Assembly (NCBI RefSeq): GCF_900129395.1
Contig: NZ_FQVP01000001.1
Coordinates: 855,964-919,963 of the forward strand
Direction of reading: 5' to 3'
Source of the DNA: Pseudosulfitobacter pseudonitzschiae
GTDB lineage: Bacteria; Pseudomonadota; Alphaproteobacteria; Rhodobacterales; Rhodobacteraceae
Length of the DNA stretch: 64,000 nt
Position numbers and translations under genes: made by a program. Positions 57,944-64,000 of this stretch are shown here, in pieces (position 1 is the first letter of the stretch; each line of letters opens with the position of its first letter). Under the pieces are notes generated by a model. The model made no database searches and was not told the DNA's origin. It worked only from the letters and a program-made list of their open reading frames with translations.

Positions 57944-57960
57944 GTACCAATTTTTCGGAC
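57944..57960. promoter_or_regulatory. operator-like site near the cI start
   Basis: GTACCAATTTTTCGGAC has one perfect half (TCGGAC) and one weak half. It lies 19 bp before the cI ATG, suggesting autoregulation of the repressor promoter. Confidence 0.6.
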
Positions 57961-57979
57961 AAACGTAGATACACGCGAC

Positions 57980-58288
57980 ATGACCCACGACGAACTTGAA
58001 AAGCTATTTCGGCACGGAGACACAACTCCCGACGCAATCAGCACTCGCCTGATCGCCGCACGGGTAAGCACGGGCCTGAGGCAGAACGAAATCGCGACGG
58101 CAGTCGGAGTACCGAAGCAAACCTATCACTCGCAAGAATCTAGGGGCGCGCCATCGATCAAGGCTGGCCGCTATTTTTATCGCGCTCATGGCATTGACTT
58201 CAATTACCTGTTCTTCGGTGACTTTCTTCAGCTGGCCCCTGATGTGCGCGATCGACTAACAGAGGCCCTGACCGCCGCCAGCAAGTAA
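57980..58288 (+). CDS. CI-like repressor, XRE helix-turn-helix
   Basis: A protein of 102 residues. The XRE helix-turn-helix (RLIAARVSTGLRQNEIATAV, then GVPKQTYHSQESRG) fills the middle, and a short C-terminal helix (VRDRLTEALTAASK) may be for dimers. It lacks the Ser-Lys protease domain, so RecA-driven self-cleavage like lambda CI is not expected. No clear ribosome site precedes the ATG, so a leaderless message is possible. Confidence 0.78.
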   Translation: MTHDELEKLFRHGDTTPDAISTRLIAARVSTGLRQNEIATAVGVPKQTYHSQESRGAPSIKAGRYFYRAHGIDFNYLFFGDFLQLAPDVRDRLTEALTAASK

Positions 58289-58431
58289 ATGGGTCAAAAA
58301 CCCAGTTAAGGTTCACGCCAGTTTTCCTAAAAAATTTCGCAATCGCTGCCAGCCTCATCAAATTGATTCCCGAATGTTCACGTTTTATTCTATTTATTGA
58401 GCAATGCAATACAACCGTAGTTAGATCGGTA

Positions 58432-58448
58432 GTCCGAATTTTTCGTAC
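58432..58448. promoter_or_regulatory. operator O4 upstream of the rightward early operon
   Basis: GTCCGAATTTTTCGTAC has the GTCCGA-N5-TCGGAC plan with one mismatch. It lies 7 bp before the -35 of the early promoter and pairs with the perfect operator at 58462, spaced 30 bp centre to centre. Confidence 0.7.
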
Positions 58449-58454
58449 AAAATG

Positions 58455-58484
58455 TTGACACGTCCGAAATAATCGGACTATCAG
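58455..58484 (+). promoter_or_regulatory. rightward early promoter with perfect operator O5
   Basis: A consensus -35 TTGACA at 58455-58460, a spacer of 18 bp that contains the perfect operator GTCCGAAATAATCGGAC (58462-58478), and a -10-like TATCAG at 58479-58484. The first gene's GAGGAG ribosome site follows. This resembles lambda PL with OL. Confidence 0.75.
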
Positions 58485-58508
58485 TCTCCTCAATGAGGAG
58501 ACTTAAGC

Positions 58509-58799
58509 ATGAACATCAACCCCATCCCCAACGACCACCACCGCCACTTACTGTTGGCCCCAACATCCGGCTGGCACCCCCATCCCACCGCTATCATGGG
58601 CGCGTGGCTTGCCCTGAAACAGGCCCGCGGCCACACGATCTACCTCGACCGGATCGACACGCCGCACCACCTGATCGCCGCACCGCGATCCGAACTGCAA
58701 GCTGACCTCGATCAGCGCCTGCCCCGCATCAAAGACCGCGTGCGCGAACTGTGGGAAGCCCGCATGGCGCACCGTCCCACCGGCGGTGACGCGGCATGA
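58509..58799 (+). CDS. early-operon hypothetical protein
   Basis: A protein of 96 residues. The His/Pro-rich N-terminus is followed by a charged helix (LDQRLPRIKDRVRELWEARM). It has a GAGGAG ribosome site and is the first gene of the rightward early operon. It ends as ATGA with the next gene. No family is recognised. Confidence 0.65.
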   Translation: MNINPIPNDHHRHLLLAPTSGWHPHPTAIMGAWLALKQARGHTIYLDRIDTPHHLIAAPRSELQADLDQRLPRIKDRVRELWEARMAHRPTGGDAA

Positions 58800-59086
58800 G
58801 CTTCCCCTTCGACATCGCATCCACCATCGCCGCGCAGCGCCGCCATCTGGCCGACGATCTGTGCCAGCTGGATGCCGACGCCCGTATGACCAAGGTCGCT
58901 CAGACCTGCATCGAAACCGGCGGCTGCCTGATCCTGCCTGACACCTCGGGCGGCTGGGGCCCGCTGTATGCCGAGCTGCACATGATGGGCCTGTACCACA
59001 GCGGCAACAGCGCGGAAGAGGCGATTGCCAACTGGATTAAGGCCGCACAGCGGTGCACCCCGATCCCACCGGCACGGGTGGCATGA
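58796..59086 (+). CDS. early-operon hypothetical protein
   Basis: A protein of 96 residues with the segment LILPDTSGGWGPLYAELHMMGLYHSGNSAEEAIANW, suggesting a small alpha/beta domain. It is coupled to the preceding gene by a 4-bp overlap. The function is unknown. Confidence 0.65.
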   Translation: MSFPFDIASTIAAQRRHLADDLCQLDADARMTKVAQTCIETGGCLILPDTSGGWGPLYAELHMMGLYHSGNSAEEAIANWIKAAQRCTPIPPARVA

Positions 59087-59095
59087 TGGCTGACG

Positions 59096-59365
59096 CTATT
59101 CTCCCTGACCGTCTGGGCGCACCGATGCTGTCTGAACCATTTTCATCAGGTCTTGCGCGAGAAGTTCTGCTTGTTGGGGCGTCAAAACTATTTGCGCTGC
59201 ATCAGGTTTGCGCTCGTTTTTCAGTGCCGCCTGCAGATGTTCTTCATTTTGAACAAACTCAATCCGCAAACCACACGCCATTCCAAACGCCACAAACGGG
59301 GTCCACCCAATGACAGGGCGCATCACAATATTGCCGTCTGTAGATTTCTCAAAATCAACACTCAT
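59096..59365 (-). CDS. BssS-like small protein, antisense in the early operon
   Basis: A protein of 89 residues with the segment RPVIGWTPFVAFGMACGLRI and the helix VLTPQQAELLAQDLMKMV, which recalls the BssS family found in prophages (compare HPLVGW and the terminal helix). The gene runs against its neighbours in a gap of the early operon. A GGAAAC site lies near the start. The assignment is tentative. Confidence 0.5.
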   Translation of the reverse strand: MSVDFEKSTDGNIVMRPVIGWTPFVAFGMACGLRIEFVQNEEHLQAALKNERKPDAAQIVLTPQQAELLAQDLMKMVQTASVRPDGQGE

Positions 59366-59430
59366 ATCCGTTTCCGCCTTTGTTCATCCAGAGAACCTAG
59401 AGGCGATTGACCCAATTGAGGAGTCTTTCA

Positions 59431-59646
59431 ATGATCGCCCTTAGCTCCGAGCTATTGGCCGTTGGCGCGCTTGCGGTGGCCGCTTTCGTCAGCGGGTTTC
59501 TGGCCTACCAGCTGGTTGCGGACCTGTTGCGCTACTCAGGCGGTCCCTATAAGTCCGGCCTTCCGACCCTATCCACCCACAAGCTCTGCGCGCTGGCCCT
59601 CGCTGCCGCCGCCCTGCTGGCGAACGGATACGCGGCCCTGCCATGA
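59431..59646 (+). CDS. small two-helix membrane protein
   Basis: A protein of 71 residues with two membrane helices (ELLAVGALAVAAFVSGFLAY and KLCALALAAAALLANGY). ATG at 59431 has GAGGAG upstream, while a start at 59407 does not. It overlaps the next gene by ATGA. The role is unknown; superinfection control is possible. Confidence 0.6.
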   Translation: MIALSSELLAVGALAVAAFVSGFLAYQLVADLLRYSGGPYKSGLPTLSTHKLCALALAAAALLANGYAALP

Positions 59647-59945
59647 CCACTGCCACCACTCACGCGCCCGGCAGGGCCGACACGTGCAATACCCGACCCG
59701 CAGTAAGCTGGAAGCGCACCGGCCCGACCAGCGCCACGCTGACCCAGGGCGTCGTCACCGCATGGATCACCCAAACCCACGCCATGGGCACCGGCGAAGC
59801 CCTATTCGAGCTGCGCGTCGCCCCTTGGTTCGACGGTGAACCCGCCCGCTACGTCTGCGCGCGACCAGACCTGAAAGAGGTCATGGCCACCGCTGAATAT
59901 TTCGCGCGGCGGATCACAGAGGCAGAGAAGGAAGCCGCATCATGA
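59643..59945 (+). CDS. early-operon hypothetical protein
   Basis: A protein of 100 residues, beta-rich, with segments GPTSATLTQGVVTAWI and EALFELRVAPWFDG. It is coupled on both sides by ATGA overlaps. No family is recognised. Confidence 0.65.
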   Translation: MTTATTHAPGRADTCNTRPAVSWKRTGPTSATLTQGVVTAWITQTHAMGTGEALFELRVAPWFDGEPARYVCARPDLKEVMATAEYFARRITEAEKEAAS

Positions 59946-60190
59946 GCATGAACGCGATCAACTGGGCCATGAACCAGACCGGGCTGCGCCCCACCGAAAA
60001 GCTGGTCCTGATCACCGTTGCCAGCATGAGCACCGTGAACGGCCAGGCGTGGCCGACCAATCAGACCATCGCCGAACGCTGTGGCATCGCAAAGGCGACC
60101 GCCAGCCTAAGCCTTCGCCGCATTAAAGACGCAGGCCTGATCTCGATGTCCGCCGCACCACGACAAATCAAAATCAACCTGCCCACTTAA
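59942..60190 (+). CDS. helix-turn-helix domain protein
   Basis: A protein of 82 residues in the HTH_36-like winged-helix group: RPTEKLVLITVASM, then AWPTNQTIAERCGIAKATAS and LSLRRIKDAGLI. This module resembles the N-terminal domain of replication initiators. It is coupled to the preceding gene and lies 13 bp before the ParB-like gene. Confidence 0.75.
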   Translation: MSMNAINWAMNQTGLRPTEKLVLITVASMSTVNGQAWPTNQTIAERCGIAKATASLSLRRIKDAGLISMSAAPRQIKINLPT

Positions 60191-60203
60191 ACTGGAGACT
60201 TCC

Positions 60204-62042
60204 ATGAACATCCAAGCCCCCATTGATGCCGTGCGGTGGATCCCGCTGGCGGAGCTGAAGATCAGCCCCCTGAACACCCGTGCCGAGCCACCCGAGGCGG
60301 AGATCGACCAGCTGACCGACAGCCTGCGCGTCAGCGGGTTGCTCACCAACCTGATCGGGCTGGAGACCGAGACCGGCGTCGAGATCGTCGCCGGAGGCCG
60401 TCGCCTGCGCGGGCTGAACAAGCTCACCGGCGATGACGTGATCGACCCGATCCCTGTCCTGGTCACCGACGATCCCGCGACGGCGCAGGCTTGGGCCGGT
60501 GCCGAGACCCACGCCCGCGTCGATCATCACCCGGCCGACGAGATCCGCGCGTATGCGGCCATGGCCAACCTCGGCCGCACGCCCGAGGACATCGCCCGCG
60601 CCTTTGCCAAGCCGGTGCGCCATGTGCGCGGGCGGCTGGCATTGGCCGCCCTGCCCGCCTCGGCCCTGATGGCCCTGCGCGAGAACAAGATCGGGATCGA
60701 CATGGCCAAGGCGCTGACGCAATCGCTGGACGATACGGCACGGCTTGAGCGGGTCCTACAAGCTGTTCTCAACGACGAACTGGCAAGCTGGCAAATCGCC
60801 AATGCCCTGCGCGATGGCCGGATTGAGGCCACCGACCGGCGCGCCGTCTTTGTTGGTCTCGAGACCTACCGCGTCGAAGGCGGGGCACTGACCGAGAACC
60901 TGTTCGAAGATGAAACACTGCTGCACGACGAAGATCTACTCGACAAGCTGTTCCGTCATAAGTTGGATCTGGCCGTCGAGACCGAGGCAGAGAAGAGCGG
61001 CTGGGCTTTCGTCGAGCCGATTTACGACTTGGGGCACCTCGACTATCGAAGGACCGAGCGCGCCGAAAGGATCTATCGCGTGCCCGTCGAGCTACCCGAG
61101 GCAGACCAGGACGAATGGGAACGCCTGGAAGAAATGGAAGAAGCGGGCGTTCTGAGCGATGAAGGTCACGCCGCCCTTGAAGCCATCCGCACCCGCGCCG
61201 AAGGCGATTATGAGCTAGAGGACATCGAAGCCGCCGGCGTCTGGGTCTACGTCAATGAAAAAGGCGAGCTGAAGGTCAGCGATGCCTTCCGCCCAAAGGC
61301 AGGCAAGACAGCCACCGGCGCAAATGCCGACGGCATCGAAAAGACCACGACCAGCCAACCGCCCGTCGCGCAGGCCGCGATCGAGGATCTGCACCGCATC
61401 CAGACGCTGGCGCTGCAAACCGCCCTGGTGGACAAGCCCGAGCTGCTGCTGGACCTGCTGGCCTACCAGGTCGAGGCGCAGATGCCGAACTACGCCGCCT
61501 TGCTGGCCGTAACCCTGAGCGACCAATCCATCATCCCGGAAAAGCATGACGCAGCCGACAGCGCGCTGATCCTCGACAAGCGGCTGACAGAGACCAGCAA
61601 CGCCACCGGCAAGCTCGCGCCCACCGATATGGCGGCAGACTTTGCCGCCTTCCGTGCCAAGGGCAAGAAGCACCGCAACACGGTGCTGGCACAGCACCTG
61701 GCGCGCACCGTTCAGCGCCCGCAGCACATCACCGCCACACTGGGGGCGATGCTGGCCGAAGATCTGTCGATCGACATCCGCAAGACCTGGACGCCGGATG
61801 CGCCGATCTACTTCAGCCGTTGCAGCCAGTCGCACCTGGTCGACCATTACGTCGAACTGACCGGCCACAATCGCGACGACGAACGGGTGCAGGCCTTCGC
61901 GGCGCAGGGCAAGGGTCACAAGGTCAAGGACCTGCACGGCCTGCTGCATGATCTTTCCGTGCGCGAGGCGATGGGCCTCAGCCGCGCCGACAATGCGCGG
62001 ATCGACAGCTGGCTGCCGCCGGAGATCCGGGGGGATCTGTGA
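60204..62042 (+). CDS. large ParB/RepB-like partition-family protein
   Basis: A protein of 612 residues, about twice the usual ParB length. The N-domain has LAELKISPLNTR and the box AGGRRLRG (canonical AGERR), then a KorB-like helix-turn-helix region. The long C-terminal part is Asp/Glu-rich in its first half and ends in a conserved-looking domain (RKTWTPDAPIYFSRCSQSH). There is no ParA. Such proteins occur in rhodobacterial plasmids and prophages. It may act in transcription or DNA organisation rather than segregation. Confidence 0.8.
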   Translation: MNIQAPIDAVRWIPLAELKISPLNTRAEPPEAEIDQLTDSLRVSGLLTNLIGLETETGVEIVAGGRRLRGLNKLTGDDVIDPIPVLVTDDPATAQAWAGAETHARVDHHPADEIRAYAAMANLGRTPEDIARAFAKPVRHVRGRLALAALPASALMALRENKIGIDMAKALTQSLDDTARLERVLQAVLNDELASWQIANALRDGRIEATDRRAVFVGLETYRVEGGALTENLFEDETLLHDEDLLDKLFRHKLDLAVETEAEKSGWAFVEPIYDLGHLDYRRTERAERIYRVPVELPEADQDEWERLEEMEEAGVLSDEGHAALEAIRTRAEGDYELEDIEAAGVWVYVNEKGELKVSDAFRPKAGKTATGANADGIEKTTTSQPPVAQAAIEDLHRIQTLALQTALVDKPELLLDLLAYQVEAQMPNYAALLAVTLSDQSIIPEKHDAADSALILDKRLTETSNATGKLAPTDMAADFAAFRAKGKKHRNTVLAQHLARTVQRPQHITATLGAMLAEDLSIDIRKTWTPDAPIYFSRCSQSHLVDHYVELTGHNRDDERVQAFAAQGKGHKVKDLHGLLHDLSVREAMGLSRADNARIDSWLPPEIRGDL

Positions 62043-62290
62043 TGTGTGGACACAAAGCCACCAAGTGCCCTTGCGGGCGCCCCGACTGCTTTGGCTGCGG
62101 CGCCATGTCGAAGCTGGAGTGCCGGTGCGGCGCCGAGGACTGCGATCTGTGCCGTGCCCGCACTGTGCCTTGGTGGGTCGTCGCTGAGCAACCAAGCCAC
62201 AAACGCATCGACTGGTGGTCACTGAGTGCTGTGTTTTTGGTCGGCGCCGGTGCGGGGTCGATGCTCAATCAACTATTCTGCGGAGGGTGA
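62042..62290 (+). CDS. cysteine-rich protein with one membrane helix
   Basis: A protein of 82 residues. Ten cysteines lie in its first 40 residues (CPCGRPDCFGCG, CRCGAEDCDLC), suggesting zinc binding; a membrane helix (WWSLSAVFLVGAGAGSML) ends it. It shares one base with the ParB-like stop. The function is unknown. Confidence 0.6.
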   Translation: MCGHKATKCPCGRPDCFGCGAMSKLECRCGAEDCDLCRARTVPWWVVAEQPSHKRIDWWSLSAVFLVGAGAGSMLNQLFCGG

Positions 62291-62293
62291 AAC

Positions 62294-62560
62294 ATGACCA
62301 TACTCACCAGCGGGCTGCCCCGGATCAAAACTGAGTACTACACAGAGAAGCCCAAGGTTCGGTTCAGAATAGCGGGCACCAAGCAATATCTGCACCTGTC
62401 CGGCGCGGGTGTGACCCATGGCACCCGGTACGCCTGGAGCGGGACAAAGTCCCAGGCGCGCGCTTTGCGCGATCGGGCTGCGATGGAAGGTCGGGACTGG
62501 CCGTTCAAGGCAGTCAAGCGGATCGAAGCTAAAGACCTTCTGGCAAACGAGGAAATCTGA
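62294..62560 (+). CDS. early-operon hypothetical protein
   Basis: A protein of 88 residues, basic, beta-rich at first (KPKVRFRIAGTKQYLHLSG) then helical. GGAGG lies upstream of ATG 62294. It lies just before the excisionase gene by 1 bp. The family is unknown. Confidence 0.6.
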   Translation: MTILTSGLPRIKTEYYTEKPKVRFRIAGTKQYLHLSGAGVTHGTRYAWSGTKSQARALRDRAAMEGRDWPFKAVKRIEAKDLLANEEI

Positions 62561-62561
62561 A

Positions 62562-62840
62562 ATGTCGCTTCCCCTGCTAAAGCCGATCGAGGCCGCGACC
62601 TTCTTGGGGGTCTGCACAAAGACCTTGCAAGAATGCCGCCGCAACGGGCTAAAGTACGTGAAGGTTGCCAAAGGGGCTATTCGCTACCGTGCCGACGACT
62701 TGGAAGAATACATCGAGGCCCAGACACAATGCCATTCAGAACCAAGAAGACCCGTATCTATCAATACGACATCGTCGTCGGGGGTCATCGCCTTCGAGGA
62801 TCTTGCGGGACGGAAGACTTCGAGGCAGCGAAGGCAATAG
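62562..62840 (+). CDS. excisionase, MerR-like helix-turn-helix
   Basis: A protein of 92 residues. The first 55 form an AlpA/Xis-type winged helix (KPIEAATFLGVCTKTLQECR, then RYRADDLEEYIEAQ). The gene overlaps the integrase start by 112 bp in another frame. It would direct excision by the integrase. Confidence 0.8.
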   Translation: MSLPLLKPIEAATFLGVCTKTLQECRRNGLKYVKVAKGAIRYRADDLEEYIEAQTQCHSEPRRPVSINTTSSSGVIAFEDLAGRKTSRQRRQ

Positions 62841-63802
62841 AGGCTGACATTCGGGCCAACGCCAAACGCAACGCGTCCAGAGGGAACGATTACACACTGT
62901 CCGAAGCCCTCGGCACCTACATCAACGACAAGATCATCGGACGGCCTTCAGAGAGCACCACCAAGAGCCAGGCGCGCATCATTCTGTCTTACATGGATGG
63001 CAGCAAGCGCATATCCAGGCTGACCGATGCGGACATCGTTCAGTACGCCGCAAAGCACCGCGCCACCTGCGCCAACAGCACCGTGAACCGTCACCTGCAG
63101 ATGCTGGGTCGTGCGATCCGGTACATGGGCAAGATCTACAAATGTGATATCCCTCCCCTCGATTTCAAAGCGGCCGAGACGAAAGAACCTCGGGAACGCG
63201 TTCGCGAGCTGACAGCGGACGAGCAGACCAGGCTGTTCGCCACCCTGCCCCAAGAGTTTCATCCGATGGTCGCCTTCGCGTTGATGACCGGCGCCCGGAT
63301 CAGCACAATCACCGGCTTGCTGTGGCGCGATGTCGACATGAACCACCGCGAGATCACATTCCGCCTGAAGGGCGATGAGCTGATGTTCTTCCCGATCAAT
63401 GCGGAGTTGGCAGCGCTGCTGTCTGCCATCCCCAAATCGAACGTGATGGAGAGCCGTCGCTACGTGTTCACGCGCGTCGACGGCCACTCAGCCGAGCGGA
63501 TCCAGATCGTCGCCAGCGGCGGCGTGTTCGGCACTGTATGGCGCAAGGCCCTCCTGGACGCTGGTATTGATAATTTCAGGTTCCACGACCTGCGCCACAC
63601 CTTCGCAACCAGGATGTTGCGGAAGACGCAGAACATCAGCTTGGTCTCGAAGCTGCTGGGTCACACCAACATCGAGACTACGAGCCGGTATGCGCACGTG
63701 ATGACCAGCGATCTGAGGGACGCGATGGATGGGTTTTCAGTGATGCCCACCGATAGTTCCGTCATCTCTCGAGACACCATGCTGGGGCGACGCTCCCTCT
63801 GA
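62729..63802 (+). CDS. int: tyrosine recombinase (phage integrase)
   Basis: A protein of 357 residues. An N-terminal AP2-like arm-binding part (MPFRTKKTRIYQYDIVVGGH) precedes the SAM-like core-binding domain. The catalytic residues are R in GARISTITG, H-x-x-R in HDLRHTF, H in LLGHTNIETT and Y in SRYAHV. The ATG at 62729 fits the family N-terminus. It would recombine attP with the tRNA-Gly end. Confidence 0.93.
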   Translation: MPFRTKKTRIYQYDIVVGGHRLRGSCGTEDFEAAKAIEADIRANAKRNASRGNDYTLSEALGTYINDKIIGRPSESTTKSQARIILSYMDGSKRISRLTDADIVQYAAKHRATCANSTVNRHLQMLGRAIRYMGKIYKCDIPPLDFKAAETKEPRERVRELTADEQTRLFATLPQEFHPMVAFALMTGARISTITGLLWRDVDMNHREITFRLKGDELMFFPINAELAALLSAIPKSNVMESRRYVFTRVDGHSAERIQIVASGGVFGTVWRKALLDAGIDNFRFHDLRHTFATRMLRKTQNISLVSKLLGHTNIETTSRYAHVMTSDLRDAMDGFSVMPTDSSVISRDTMLGRRSL

Positions 63803-63975
63803 CACCGGCCTAAGGCAGCAGTCTAAAAGCTCCCTTTACGGCAGAAGTCAGTGCCAGCTTACCCACGCCTCGAGATCAGAAGACGATTTTTTCAGAAGGA
63901 GGGTGGGTAATCCCCCCCGATCTTAAGGGGATGCGGAAGTAGAATTTTCTCGGCAGGATGAACGAGGAGATTCCG
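63803..63975. other. right prophage border running into a probable IS3 element
   Basis: There is no gene between the integrase stop and the start at 63976. A copy of the tRNA-Gly 3' end was looked for and not found. The segment from about 63905 contains CCCCCCC-GATCTTAA-GGGG and GCGGAAGTAGAATTTTC, which resembles IS3-family left ends, but the exact IS end cannot be set from one side. Confidence 0.45.
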
Positions 63976-64000
63976 ATGAAGAAGACACGTTTTACCGAGG
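63976..64000 (+). CDS. IS3-family transposase OrfA, first codons only
   Basis: Only eight codons are in the window: MKKTRFTE, the usual start of IS3-family OrfA proteins. A strong GAGGAG site lies 6 bases upstream. It implies an insertion sequence at or near the right prophage end. Confidence 0.6.

Larger units (their letters stand above)
31427..63900. mobile_element. prophage, lambda-like layout with HK97-type head and siphovirus tail
   Basis: A complete gene complement is visible: integrase and excisionase, CI/Cro-like switch with operators, initiator with iterons, methyltransferase, HK97-type terminase/portal/protease/capsid, connectors, tail tube, chaperones, tape measure, fibre, endolysin and spanins. 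The left boundary is taken at the end of tRNA-Gly. The right boundary is approximate: the repeat of the tRNA end expected at attR is not visible before the IS element at the window edge. Confidence 0.9.

Noticed and set aside
59053..59313. 86-codon plus frame bridging two early genes
   Set aside because: It lies opposite the BssS-like gene and has no ribosome site; the minus frame is more protein-like.
63820..63870. CAGCTTACCCACG as a possible attR copy of the tRNA anticodon arm
   Set aside because: The match to CAGCTTCCCA needs a one-base insertion and does not extend; it is likely chance.

Overview
The window looks like the chromosome of a marine alphaproteobacterium of the family Rhodobacteraceae (Roseobacter group), carrying an apparently complete siphovirus-type prophage. 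Grounds are the high-GC coding style, the iscR-iscS-sufB-sufC-sufD-sufS gene order, cckA, an Irr-type operator, an alphaproteobacterial SOS box (GTTC-N7-GTTC) at recA, and protein families typical of roseobacters. The genus cannot be fixed from sequence reading alone.

Bases 1-31426 are ordinary core genome. A VOC-protein tail and tRNA-Arg(CCG) are followed by a leftward SUF iron-sulfur operon (8767 to 449). Inside it sit a polysaccharide-pyruvyl-transferase-like gene and two small membrane proteins. A near-perfect Irr box lies in front of iscR. Next come a hydrolase/HD-domain group, NADP isocitrate dehydrogenase, a glutamine amidotransferase, an AsnC regulator with an SMR pump, typA, alaS, recA, a sulfotransferase, cckA, rsmB, guaB, an agmatinase-family gene, and a ferredoxin-ASKHA protein coupled to a methyltransferase. 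The segment ends at tRNA-Gly(CCC).

Bases 31427 to about 63900 are a prophage, probably integrated at the 3' end of tRNA-Gly(CCC). Its layout is lambda-like. Int and Xis lie at the right end, and a rightward early operon (58509-63802) includes a 612-residue ParB-like protein. A CI/Cro-type switch has at least four related 17-bp operators, two of them filling promoter spacers. Leftward from the switch come a Cro-like gene, small regulators, a DNA methyltransferase, a ParB/Srx protein, and a replication-initiator-like gene with iteron-like repeats inside it. Then follow HNH, terminase, HK97 head, connector, tail (with a probable -1 programmed frameshift), fibre, endolysin and overlapping Rz/Rz1 spanin genes, ended by a strong terminator at 33333-33361.

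Two cargo islands interrupt the phage plan. A Hint-domain protein (50279-51184) lies between an intact HNH gene and a decayed copy of that gene's 3' end. Small genes at 32904-33274 lie between the intact Rz1 gene and a decayed copy of its 3' end. Both islands have the same order on the transcribed strand: intact gene, cargo, orphan tail. This is the most unusual structural feature of the window. At the extreme right edge a probable IS3-family element begins (orfA start at 63976), so the right attachment site is not visible.
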